DNA of 64,000 nt from Aquanectria penicillioides (lineage: Eukaryota > Ascomycota > Sordariomycetes > Hypocreales > Nectriaceae). The stretch lies in the NCBI GenBank assembly GCA_003415625.1, contig PYIU01000006.1, forward strand, positions 2,790,001-2,854,000, in the 5' to 3' direction. Shown piece after piece: positions 42,237 to 52,504 of the stretch (positions are counted from its first letter, which is position 1; each line of letters begins with the position of its first letter). The notes below the pieces were generated by a model that was not told where the DNA came from, did not search any database, and worked only from the letters and a program-made list of their open reading frames with translations. The translations under genes were made by a program, and so were the position numbers.

Positions 42237-44793
42237 ATGGATCCAAGCAACATGCAACCCGATGTCATGGATGCTCTTCGGGACATCCAGCGAACCCAAT
42301 CGCTCCTCCTCGATGCCGTCGGATCCATATCTGGGAAGACAATCGCTGATGACGAAGGAACTGGAACCAAGTCAACCCCCACACAAGGGGACGATTTGTT
42401 TGGGTCAGAACCGAATAATAATAGGGTCGAAATCGGTTCCATCACGAAAGAGTCTTCAATCAAAGCGGGTAACACTACCACTTCACAAGACGGGCTCTCA
42501 TCCTCACCGGTCGCCTCGAGCCAACGCCCAGGTTACACATCGCGCATTATTCTGACGTAGAATCCTCCTTGGAAACAATCTATTCATCCCAGCATTGTTG
42601 CTGACCTTGATCAGGACATATCCCAAACAGATTGGGATCAACCCTCTCCACATGAACTGGGGAAATTCTGACCCACTGAAACGCGGGCCAATTGTCGTTT
42701 CGAGAGCCCCCTCTACCATCCGACGTCGAAATGGTGCGTCATTGCCCAAATCTGTTACCAAAGATAGGAATACTGACTATGGATCGAAACAACTAGCTAT
42801 TGGAGGTTTGTCTGCTTCTATCCAAAACGGGTCTTCTTGAACTAATAATTTTTCTCTAGCCCAGTAGGTTCCCATTCTTGCACCCCCCACTACCAACTTT
42901 TACGAAGCTAAGACAATCGTAGTGGTGGTTCATATTCCATCTACTATGCTCTAGCAGTGGCTAGCAAAGAACTCGACAGCGACCACAGGTTTGCCACACA
43001 CCCCTTACATATACAAGGAAGAGAGATATTTAAACAATTCATATAGACCCGACTTCACCAACACTGAGCCAGCAGCTCAAATCGGACCTTTCCCTCAATG
43101 GGAAGACCCAAAGAAGATCGTTGCTATGGATCCCTGGGGGCACCTCGCCCCGTGGATCTTCAAAGATCTGGTCAACCAAAACAAGAGTAGATTTTTCTTT
43201 CATAACAGAAGAGGAATAAAGTCCACTACTAAATGAATAATTTAGTTGACATCCGGCCTACCATAGCTATTACGAAAGCCCACATGAAAGTAAGTAAAGA
43301 ACCCTTAATTTTACTCCAACATGAATAACTTATTGCGAATCAGTTACCCGAACTAGAGGAAAGTGTGAAAGCTGGGCGCCTGTGGGTTGTACTTGTTCAG
43401 TCTCTTGACTTCTGTTCTGAGTTATTTTAGGGTCCCTGACGGGAAGGTATGCCTCAATGAGTTTGGTGAACTAGCTGTCACGAAGTTTGCAGTTGAGCCT
43501 GTAAGTTCACCGCCACCATTTTAAATATGGGTAAGTATTAGTAACATGGCACCGTAGGTCTGGTACCTCCCTGGGGTTGCCGAAAGGTTCGGCATTGGTA
43601 AGGTCAGTTATCCAATTTGTAGTCCCAAATCTGACGTCAAATAGATGAAGGAACATTGCGTAGATCTCTGTTTGAGCACACTGGTGGAAGCTATCCGGAG
43701 GTACAGTAGTCTGATTACTGGGGAAAAATCCAGCGGCTAACAAATTCAAGCTAATCACACGTGGTGACATCAAACTTTTTTTACCTCCGATCGGTCAGTC
43801 TCAATAGCTGAACATGTTAAAATATGGAGTCTTTATCGGGTTAACAATGCGTAGGGGGGCTTACAGTATACTGCTTTGGTGATCCAGCTAAAATGTCTGA
43901 CGAAACCGTGCGACTGTCGCTCAGAATTCATGATGAGGTATGGTCCCAAGAATATGCACATAACTAAACTCACCAATGCAGTGCAATGGAAGTGATGTCT
44001 TCGGATCTGACATTTGTACCTGTCGACCCTACCTTATTTTCGGTATCGAGGAGGCTGTCAAAGAGGCTCAAAATGGTGGAAGTGGTGTCGTAATTTATTT
44101 CCGAAAGGAAGGTAGAGCGTTGGGAGAAGTTACGAAGGTACAGTCTATCACTGTATTGTCAAACGTGTCTTTCACACTAATCAGTTCTATAGTACTGTCA
44201 GTGCGATTTGCTCCCGTGACTAGAGTTGGCTGACCGAGGAAACTGACATCTTAAAAGTGGTTTACAATGCTCGAAAACGTGGGGCCGACCGCGCTTCCGA
44301 CTATTTCAAGCGAACCGAGAACATTGCAGGCGTGAAAGATATGCGATTCCAGGCCCTGATGCCAGACATTCTTCACTGGCTTGGGATCAAGAAGATCGAC
44401 AGGATGTTGAGCATGAGCAAGTTAGTTTCACCTGGCCCGGTGTTGATAGCAGTCGGACGCTGACACAACTCTGCAGCATGAAACACGACGCCATTGTTGG
44501 CCAGGGGTGAGTCACTGAGGGAAAACAAGTAATCGGCGATAAATCAGACTAATATGAAGTTAGCATCCCCATCCATGAGCGGGTTGAGCTTCCTGAAGAG
44601 TTGATTCCAGCCGATTCAAGAGTCGAGATTGACGCCAAAATCACAGCAGGTGAGTTAAATATCCCGAGGGGAAAAAAAAAGATGGAATTCTTGTTGCAAT
44701 TAACGAGCCTTTTCCTAAGGGTATTTCACGACTGGCAAGCGAATGACCGCCGAGGAGCTTCAGGCAGTTCAGGGCAGGATTTGGGAAGAGTGA
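42237..44793 (+). CDS. URC1: URC1-type GTP cyclohydrolase II-like protein, 19 exons
   Basis: Member of the fungal uracil-catabolism/uracil-regulated family (Lachancea URC1, fission yeast urg1), related to GTP cyclohydrolase II. Exons: 42237-42556, 42615-42733, 42797-42805, 42860-42863, 42923-42988, 43047-43186, 43246-43289, 43344-43381, 43431-43500, 43558-43597, 43645-43700, 43751-43793, 43855-43937, 43982-44137, 44193-44196, 44258-44420, 44477-44506, 44564-44649, 44720-44793. The sum is 1545 nt (514 residues), with introns of 44-70 nt, all GT...AG. The first 105 residues are low-complexity. Zinc ligands Cys345, Cys356 and Cys358 (C-x10-C-x-C) and the FRKEGRALG active-site segment (384-392) match GTP cyclohydrolase II. 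Three microexons (9, 4 and 4 nt) are required for the conserved IGAHGGS and TKYLVY segments. It lies close to FUR1, consistent with shared uracil metabolism. The exact reaction of Urc1 is not shown by the sequence. Confidence 0.93.
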
Positions 44794-46198
44794 GCAGACC
44801 TGACTTCGCCCAGATCATGGTTCCATACTAATTTAGATGATAGTTTTGACCACTAACCAAGCCAAGTTTTTGGGTGGGGGAGAATATCACTTCAGGTGTT
44901 GTAGGGTGTCAGCAGTGAATAGCACATTAGACAAGGTTTCCACACCAACTGACCTTGATTGATCACTATTCATACGATGCCACAGTGCCATCCGCCCATT
45001 TTGATGGTGGGTGGGTGTTGGGGCTGCGCACCGGCAGCTGCATCGGGCCAAAAGAAAACATTTGTAGTGGCGACGTTGGAGGGTGCAAACGTTGTTACAC
45101 AAGGACCCATGTTCATACCTCATGGAAGGAAAATTTCGTGGACAGCTGTGAAGTAACTGTGCCGTCTGGACTGAACCATGTTCGGCCAAAGGATTTCCCC
45201 ACACGTGCACACACCCAGATAGATATACCGTGCACTACGCAAGAACAGCCTATTCGTGCATATTTTCTCTTTTGATATTGGTGGTCTTTTAATAATGAGT
45301 TTATCAAGCAAAGCTCTACGGCTTGACATGAGGGAAATATTCGGCATGGCTGCGGCTTTGGGGGGTGCAGTTTTGTTGATGGTCGGACGGAAAGAAGGCG
45401 CCTGACGAGTCCCGCGTGCGGCGTCCCTGAGGTACCTACCTCTCTCTCGGGAGGTGGTGTTCAGGTACCACTTGGCGGTTGGCACCCCAAACGCAAAGAC
45501 ACTGGCTCATGCTCACCTTCAAGCCTGCTCAATTCCTTCTCCGATACCAGATACGTCTTAGTTGCCGCTCTCCGACCCTCCATTCATCCCCCCACTCACG
45601 GCCGCCCAGTCCCGGCCTACTGTATCTTTAGTCGGGGGGTTGGGTAGCAATGCGACGGTAGCTACGTTGGCTCGTTCTTTACCGACCTTTGGCTGACGAG
45701 GTACCTGTCTGTCAATCTCTGAGTGGCCTTGCGTGCTGGAGAATCCCCGCATGCACATGCACGGGAAGCCCGCGTGCAGCCTCCGAGCCCCGGCGTGCCC
45801 AAGCCAGGGATGCTGGGCCATACACTTCAAGACACATAGTTGGCACCCAATGCATCGATGAGCCGACAAGTGGCGAGCAGGTAGACGTGCTGGGGGGACC
45901 CGTTGCGTGATAGTGGTGGATGGCCGCCGTGGCATTCCGTGGTCGCCGAGGTTGATATTCCAGCTCCTCCGACGAGCAGGCTTCCGCGTCATCCTCGACC
46001 TCGCCCAACATCAATGTCATCAACGCCTTCATCATTATCATCGTCGATCATCACCAACGTTCTCCACATTGAAGCTAGGCGAATGCCGTAGGCAGATGCT
46101 CAAATCGAATGCCTTTGGTGCACGAGGTCTCCGTTCACTGAAATACCCGTCTATTTGTTTACCCACCTAGGCGACCTCTAAGTCGCCGATAATCGACC
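44794..46198. other. Intergenic region, no gene recognised
   Basis: About 1.4 kb between URC1 and the small hypothetical gene. Open frames on both strands (for example 45120-45485 and 45558-45992, minus) lack family resemblance and intron support. It includes CT-rich and CACGTG-containing stretches (near 45198) that could be promoter for the downstream gene. An unrecognised fast-evolving gene cannot be excluded. Confidence 0.35.
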
Positions 46199-46687
46199 AT
46201 GGCATCTTTTTCTCGAGAAACCCGCAATGCGGTAAGGTCGCATCACCGACGTGACTCGTCCTCGCACAACACATCTCGTCAACGGCCCCGGCTGCTGCGG
46301 TCCAGTGCTACAGAACCCTCTATCACGACTTCCAATGCTATCCGAGGGCCTCTTGCTAGCTCCACCTCCCCGCAAAAAGCAACAGATTTACTCAACCGGG
46401 TCGCCATCTACTCTCCGCCGCCTACTCATCTCGAGCATTCATCTACGACAGAATCGATTCCTCACCAAGTGGATGCGATCGTAATATGTCGAGGTGACTC
46501 CAGCACATCACCTACAAGTTGTCAAGACGTTGTCTTAGTCGACTCTCCATCAGGTTCGTCTCGGTTTGTGTGCTATCCCAGGCCTAGGGCGAAATCTCAC
46601 AAGGACGCAGGCTACTACTTCAGTTTTCCAAGTTTTGATGACTGGAATCGAGATAAGCAGGATATAGATAAGGATACAGATGATTGA
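46199..46687 (+). CDS. Hypothetical protein, 162 residues
   Basis: An uninterrupted frame starts at an ATG in good context (ACCATGG) and ends with TGA at 46685. The first 80 residues are rich in Ser, Arg, Thr and Pro and probably disordered. The centre contains AIVICRGD and DVVLVDSPSG. The last 30 residues hold an aromatic-acidic segment reading YYFSFPSFDDWNRD followed by an acidic tail. No domain was recognised, and no signal peptide or membrane segment is visible. It is transcribed in the same direction as the eS1 gene 1 kb downstream. Coding status rests on length, start context and the non-random C-terminus. A chance frame remains possible. Confidence 0.45.
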   Translation: MASFSRETRNAVRSHHRRDSSSHNTSRQRPRLLRSSATEPSITTSNAIRGPLASSTSPQKATDLLNRVAIYSPPPTHLEHSSTTESIPHQVDAIVICRGDSSTSPTSCQDVVLVDSPSGSSRFVCYPRPRAKSHKDAGYYFSFPSFDDWNRDKQDIDKDTDD

Positions 46688-47711
46688 TCAAAGGCATGGG
46701 TTTTGTGGGTGGAAACCCTTTCACAAGAAAGGCGAATGAATGCGACACAGACGAAGAAACTCATTCAAAAGGCTCGCCCAGTACTGTAGTGAAGCAGGGT
46801 GCTTCCTATCGACAGCTCTCTTAAGGAGGGCCGGGCAGGAAGGCGATGAATCCGGGAGGATCATTACCTTTTATCTCACCTATAACCAAGTACCTGCATG
46901 AGGTCGAGTCGACAGAACCTAGGAGGGTATGCGATACCCAAGACCAGAGGAAAGTCGAGGTGGTTTTTAGGTGAGAAAACACTCGTGAGGAAATCTCCGC
47001 CGTATACGAAAGAAGGGCAAAGGAGGAACACGTCTCGTGAGGATGGGTAGGTCGGGTCATCATCCAGTCAAAAAGATAGCCAAAAGAAATAGATACATAC
47101 GTAAAACGAACCAAGAAAAAAAAGGCGCCCGTTATAGGCAAAGCTGGGACACATAGCGCTCCAGACAGCACCTCTCTGGGAACTCTTCTCAACAGGAAAT
47201 CTTGCCGTTGACAGCTCATAACAAATGAATTCAATATCAAAAAGAATACAATGCTCAAAAGACCACAGGTCATATTTCTGTGCCCTGGATTAGATGGGCA
47301 TAGCGGAACATGTCATGAGCCAACAAGGAATATATATTCAGAATTCGATGAAAGTGGCCCCGAAGCAGAATGCATCAAGTAATCCGCTTCGCCTCGACAA
47401 ACCACGACGTTCGAAAGAAAAAAAGAAAGAAAAAAACTCAAGTGGAATAAAGTCGCCACAAGGCCAGCCACGTTACACGGATAGATGGTGGCTAGTGTGA
47501 TCAATATTGAAGATGTGGTTTTATCACGTGAATCTTGGGGCACACCCACGCAGCACGCTAGTATCGGAAAAAATTTGGGCCGCACTTTTTCTCAGCTTCG
47601 CTTAGACCTAAGCTGGTGCACACAAGAAATTGAAATTATTTCGCCCCTCCACCAATCCCTCCAGCCAGCACCTTCGGTTTTCTCCAACGGTTCACAGAAT
47701 AGCCAGCAAAC
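46688..47711. promoter_or_regulatory. Intergenic region upstream of eS1
   Basis: About 1 kb with an A-rich stretch (47418-47437) and pyrimidine-rich sequence close to the eS1 start (47640-47685). A minus-strand frame of 150 codons (46821-47273) is hydrophobic but resembles nothing known and lies over probable untranslated sequence, so it is not called. Confidence 0.35.
47524..47531. promoter_or_regulatory. TCACGTGA palindrome (Cbf1-like site) upstream of eS1
   Basis: A perfect 8-bp palindrome lies about 180 bp before the eS1 ATG. TCACGTGA is the binding sequence of Cbf1-type bHLH factors, which act at ribosomal protein genes in several ascomycetes. Function here is inferred from position only. 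Confidence 0.4.
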
Positions 47712-48746
47712 ATGGCGGTTGGAAAGTGAGTAGACCAATGTTGTATGCATCCAAATGAAAAATACTTACGCACATATCAGGAACAAGAGACTTTCTAAGG
47801 GCAAGAAGGGCCTCAAGAAGAAGACCGTGGACCCCTTCACCCGCAAGGACTGGTATTCGATCAAGGTAGGTGGATTTGTCACAAAGGGACATTAAGAAAT
47901 TTATTGACTCGGTTTTCTCTAGGCCCCTAATCCTTTCAACGTTCGAGAGTGAGTCGCGACGCGAATCGACAAGAAATCCAATGGCTTTTGGTAGCAGAAT
48001 GGTTAACTTTGTGAAATTGCAGTGTCGGCAAGACCCTGGTGAACCGAACCACTGGTCTGAAGAACGCCAACGATGCCCTCAAGGGCCGTATCGTCGAGGT
48101 CTCTCTCGCCGATCTTCAGAAGGATGAGGACCACTCCTTCCGCAAGGTCCGCCTTCGCGTTGACGAGGTTCAGGGCAAGAACTGCCTGACCAACTTCCAC
48201 GGCCTCGACTTCACCTCGGACAAGCTTCGATCCCTGGTCCGAAAGTGGCAGACTTTGATTGAGGCCAACGTTACCGTCAAGACCACCGACGACTACCTCA
48301 TCCGTCTCTTCGCCATCGCTTTTACCAAGCGACGACCCAACCAGATCAAGAAGACTACCTATGCTGCCTCGTCGCAGATTCGAGCCATCCGACGCAAGAT
48401 GACCGACATCATCCAGCGCGAGGCTTCTAGCTGCACTCTCACTCAGCTCACCTCCAAGCTGATTCCCGAAGTCATCGGCCGTGAGATTGAGAAGTCCACT
48501 CAAGGCATCTATCCTCTCCAGAATGTGAGTTACAACTACAGACTTTGAACATTCCCAACGCACTTTTTGCAAACTCTATACTGACTGCGCGGTCCCGAAT
48601 AGGTTCACATCCGCAAGGTCAAGCTGCTGAAGCAGCCCAAGTTCGACCTCGGAGCCTTGATGGCTCTTCATGGCGAGTCGGGTACGGATGACCAGGGCCA
48701 GAAGGTTGAGCGGGAGTTCAAGGAGCGTGTTCTGGATGAGGTTTAA
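47712..48746 (+). CDS. RPS1: 40S ribosomal protein eS1 (Rps1/S3a)
   Basis: A component of the small cytosolic ribosomal subunit near the mRNA exit site. The exons are 47712-47725, 47781-47865, 47923-47948, 48023-48524 and 48603-48746, giving 256 residues against 255 in yeast. The 14-nt first exon encodes MAVGK together with the next exon. The family pattern is clear from end to end: basic start [72 protein letters not shown] and the end [13 protein letters not shown]. The introns cluster near the 5' end, as usual for ribosomal protein genes, and the codons are strongly C-biased at third positions compared with the neighbours, as expected for high expression. It converges on the hydrolase gene. 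Confidence 0.97.
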
Positions 48747-49231
48747 AAAGGCACACTGGCTGGATGGCGCGAGGAAGGCATAGGGCCTCGCGGCTAATAA
48801 ACTCATTCCTGGCATTGTTTCGGTCATCGCAAATGGCGTAGCATCACAAAGGCGGCTAGGGGATATGGGGTCATGTTCCTTTGAAATGGCAAAAATGATC
48901 GGTCAAAGTCTTCAAAATGATCATGTGACCGAGGTGTGACGTCTCTATGTGAAGCACCAACGCCCGACCTACTGGCTGTTATATCTCCTTTCACAGTCAA
49001 GCCCAAGCATGCCCAAAAGCCTCGTCGGACAATCTCTGGCATTTGAGACTGAAGCGAGCAACACAAAATTCAATTCGATATGAGTGAGAAGTATGAGACA
49101 CGCCGTATTTCATCCCCGTCTAAGCATAATATCTACCCACACGATTAATCTTAAACTCTATGCAAGTATTCAAAATTAGAGGCGGCGGGGCCTTGAATGT
49201 AGAGCAGGCTCATTTTGATGCGCCCTAACCA
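48747..49231. other. Intergenic region between convergent genes
   Basis: 485 bp between the stops of eS1 (+) and the alpha/beta hydrolase (-). It must hold both 3' ends. Nothing further is recognised. Confidence 0.5.
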
Positions 49232-50491
49232 CTATTCTAGTTTTTGTAAGAACTCAACAACAGCTATTGTGAAAATCAGCATCAACCACACATGTTTTGG
49301 CGCAAAATGAAGGCATACCTCGTCTAAAGGCTTCAGGCTGTTCTGAAATGAGCCAGTGGCCTGCATCGATATCGACCAAGCGGAAACGAGGGAAAAACTG
49401 TCCAATAAGTGGGAGTAATTCATCTGGAACGTACTTGCTCTTTGTTCCTCGCACGAATAGAGCTGGCTTCTCGAATCGAATCTCGTTAGGGTTTTTATAT
49501 GGAAAATCGCCGAGATTGTTGAGGGAACGGCCTAAGACGTCCAATGGGATGCGAAACTTCTGGGCCTTTTCACCTGTGGGTCGGTGTAGGTTACCGAGCA
49601 AAAATTGTCTAATGGGAAGCGACTGCATGGATATGTTAGTGAAATCTACTCTTCCTCGTTGATTGGGCTCCATGTCGCTTCGGACCTTCTCGTACTCGGC
49701 AAGAATAGCATCAGCCTCACTCTGACGAGTAACTTGGGCATCGTCGATCTTCTTCATGCCACGGACGTAATGGGCGAAATCTGTTGTTAATATCGCATCC
49801 ACGGGAGCATTATCCACGGCTACAATATCGGCAACAAGACTGGGCGAACTCAATGCAAGCGTCATGGCTGTTTTGGCACCCCTGGTTCCAAACTGCCACG
49901 TTAAAAATTGCAGTGGAACATACTAATGGCACGAGATCTTACATTGAGTGTCCAATGAGAGTCGTCTCGGTAAGGCCGTGGTCTTGAATGAAGCCTGCAA
50001 CATCCTCGGCCATCGAAAGATAATCATGACGAGTATTGTGAGGCGATTCTCCATGATTTCGAAGATCCTGTGGTAGTTGTTGAGTTCCCTGGTGTAGATG
50101 CACCATGATTGGCTAGATATGTCTCACCAATGCGTACACGTATCTTCCAAGATCTCGTGCCACGGCTCTGCCGTATCAATCAGCGAGTCAACTTTAAAAA
50201 GTGAAAAGGGCTTGCCCACTTGCTGATACCTCTGTTGTTCTTCTTGGACCCGAAAACGCCGTGGAGGAAGAGGATAGGAGACTTTCGCTTGTCGAACCGA
50301 GGCTGTGTTGGTTCATGCAGGTCAAAGGCCAAAGGGCGAACAGATTGGGAACATTGCCTGGCTCGGACAACTTGTCCAAGGACGGTTTGTCGGGTCACGA
50401 CAGAAATCGACGCGCCTATCCTTCGAGGGGTAAACATGCTCATTTGTCGCCGAATCAATGCAGATGAGATTAAGAGGGTTTGCAATTGCAA
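49232..50491 (-). CDS. Mitochondrial alpha/beta hydrolase, ABHD11/Imo32 type
   Basis: A serine hydrolase of the alpha/beta fold, related to human ABHD11 and yeast Imo32. Substrate unknown. Exons on the minus strand are 50220-50491, 50128-50167, 49943-50067, 49319-49881 and 49232-49263, giving 343 residues (yeast Imo32 is about 342), with introns of 52-75 nt. The N-terminus is Arg- and Ser-rich with almost no acidic residues before residue 57, like a mitochondrial presequence. A second ATG at codon 17 could also be used. Motifs are oxyanion-loop LFLHGVFGS (about 74-82), DLRNHGESPH, nucleophile elbow GHSMG (Ser145), VDNAP, and DAGHW with the catalytic His at about 321. The catalytic Asp was not assigned with certainty. 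It converges on eS1. Confidence 0.9.
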
Positions 50492-50877
50492 GTCAATAAC
50501 AACTAAGATGCACGATGCCCCATTAGGAAACCATGCCGCATTACGGTTTTATTGCATAAGTCTTTGCACGAAATCCACTTATTTCGTTCCAATTGCGAGG
50601 CTGAGCGAGCATCATGATACCTCGACTCAAGATATAAATGCTGATGTAAGTAGATATATCTATATATCCCTCCTGGCTTATATGTAAACGAATCTTGTCA
50701 CAATCTTCTTTTCAGGTTGGACGGTCACCCCGATATATAACAAAAGAAACGATGGGTCAATACAAGCACCATGATACAAATGAATATGTAAAGGAAATAG
50801 AGACAATCAAAATAACCTGCCCTGGGTGGTGCTCATCGATCCCAGGTGAGGTGGGTAAATGAGGGAGAGAGGCCGGT
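50492..50877. other. Intergenic region upstream of the hydrolase gene
   Basis: About 390 bp between the hydrolase start and the downstream remnant. A dyad of TATATC/GATATA text lies near 50652-50664. No gene or specific site is recognised. Confidence 0.35.
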
Positions 50878-51179
50878 TCAGCTATCCCATATAGTACCAT
50901 ATGCTCGAATGCCGCGTGTTTCTAAACCATAGACGATCTTTTTGGTGATTTTCTCGTTGGCGATCACAATCACCGCTTCGGCACCGAAAGTTGCGCCATG
51001 TTGAATCCCATTCGAACTAGATCGGGGCAGCCATATAGTTTGGTGTCGTGGATCACCACATCCGGGATATTCTCTCGAATTACTCCCGATACATCAGGAC
51101 CAAAGGACTCCTCCAGTCGAGAAGTTAAGTAGAACATGTTGGTTGGCCAATATGGCCAAGTAACGGTACAGAAGGCCAT
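50878..51179 (-). pseudogene. Truncated, frameshifted gene remnant at the island edge
   Basis: Two minus-strand frames read as one protein-like sequence. One frame runs from an ATG at 51179 through IPDVVIHDTKLYGCPDLVRMG. A different frame continues with HGATFGAEAVIVIANEK and ends DS before TGA at 50878. The switch lies near 51000 and has no splice signals that would explain it, so a single-base frameshift is likely. The upstream part of the gene is missing, because RIP-type AT-rich DNA begins about 50 bp further out. I do not recognise the family. The composition is normal, so the loss is not due to RIP within the remnant itself. Confidence 0.5.
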
Positions 51180-51235
51180 AGGGATCAGTGTCCTAAAATT
51201 CAATTTTAGCCCAGGGCACCCCTCCTATACTGCCC

Positions 51236-52144
51236 TATTTAAAGCTATATTTTTAGTTATATATTATTAATTAATAGATATATAACTAATAATAGATTAT
51301 ATATATATATATATATTTATTAGCTTAAGTATATTAAAACTTTTCTTTATATTTTTTCTTTTATATATATATATATAATATAAAGTTAAAATCTTATTTT
51401 TAAAAGGTAAATAATATTACTATATAGTATATTTTATTATTATTTAATTTTTTATATTTTTATATAACTTTAAGTATTATTTTTATATAGATTTTAATTT
51501 ATTTTTATATTTTTTCTTTATTTTAATTTATATAATAATTAATTAATTTTTATAGTAAAATTAAATAAATTAATTAATTTCTTTTAATATAAATCTTTTT
51601 TTATTTATAAGTATATAAGCCTTTTTATAATGCCCTTAAAGCTTTAAAAACTATTTACTATTAAAACTTTAAAAGCATTAAAATTATTTAAAAATATTAC
51701 TTTTATTATAACTTTAAATATAATTAAATTTATTTAAAAAAACTATAGCCTTTACTTTAAAGGTTAACTTTAAGCTATAAGCTTTTGCTTTATTATTAAA
51801 AATAGTTTATTATATAAATATTAATATATTTTTATATTATAATAAAATGCCTTTTATAAATCTATATTATATTATTAAGGCTTTAATTTATATTTTAAAG
51901 AGTAATAGTACTAAAAGCTAAATATTTATTAATTCTTTTAGAGTAATTTCCTTTTGCTTTATATATATTTATATAATTATATATTTATTTATGTTAAATT
52001 TTATAATTTTTTAAAATTTAATATAAAAAGAATAGCTATAATATTATAAAAACTTTATATAAAATAAATATTAAAAGTAATTAAAACTATAATATTATAC
52101 TTTAATATTTATATAGTAATATATAAAATAATATAAAATAATAT
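51236..52144. other. AT-rich stretch at the right border of the island
   Basis: The shift to very AT-rich sequence happens within about 40 bp near 51230. It contains TA runs (51299-51316 and 51363-51381) and no gene. No second copy was found in the window, and its origin is unknown. Confidence 0.5.
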
Positions 52145-52271
52145 AGACAATCCGGGCCCGTTGCGGGCCCCACTTTCACCCTGCTTACTAACCCTACAAC
52201 TAGGTGAACGGGATATCTCGGTGATAACACCGAACCAACTTCTGATCCAACGCCCCCCGCAGAGGACCCGC
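52145..52271. repeat. U arm fragment, essentially unmutated, left of an LTR element
   Basis: GC-rich sequence (GGGCCCGTTGCGGGCCC near the start, then TTACTAACCCTACAAC) aligns base for base with mutated U text at about 9970-10090 and 5270-5370. It ends at the target duplication of the retrotransposon at 52276 and continues at 59067. Confidence 0.8.
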
Positions 52272-52275
52272 AACG

Positions 52276-52504
52276 TGTTGAACCGAACCAGTCGTGTAAT
52301 TGTGTGTATTCTTGTTTTTTCTTCTTCTTGTCCCTCCCAGCCTTGCTTCATTGCTCAGGCTTTAAAAGAGGGGTTGGGTTGCGCTAGACCTAATAGAGCT
52401 ATATTGTATTTATATGACCTTTATCCAATCATTCCGAGCTTCGTTTCTATGATCTGAAGTGCGTCCTGGTGTTTCCCTGTGTATAGAATACCTTAGGTTT
52501 AATA
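52276..52504 (-). repeat. LTR (left), 229 bp, nearly unmutated
   Basis: It begins TGTTGAACCGAACC and ends TTTAATA. It keeps many CpG and CpA sites. Its partner at 58833-59061 differs at scattered transition sites. Confidence 0.92.

Noticed and set aside
45558..45992. 144-codon minus-strand open frame
   Set aside because: GC-rich chance frame overlapped by others on both strands. It is rich in Arg and Cys without a motif.
46821..47273. 150-codon minus-strand hydrophobic open frame
   Set aside because: No recognisable family. It lies where untranslated ends of neighbouring genes are expected, and there are no splice or start-context clues.
48003..48572. 189-codon minus-strand open frame
   Set aside because: It is the antisense shadow of the large eS1 exon, caused by its biased codon use.
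50220..50687. 155-codon plus-strand open frame
   Set aside because: Antisense to the first exon of the alpha/beta hydrolase gene.
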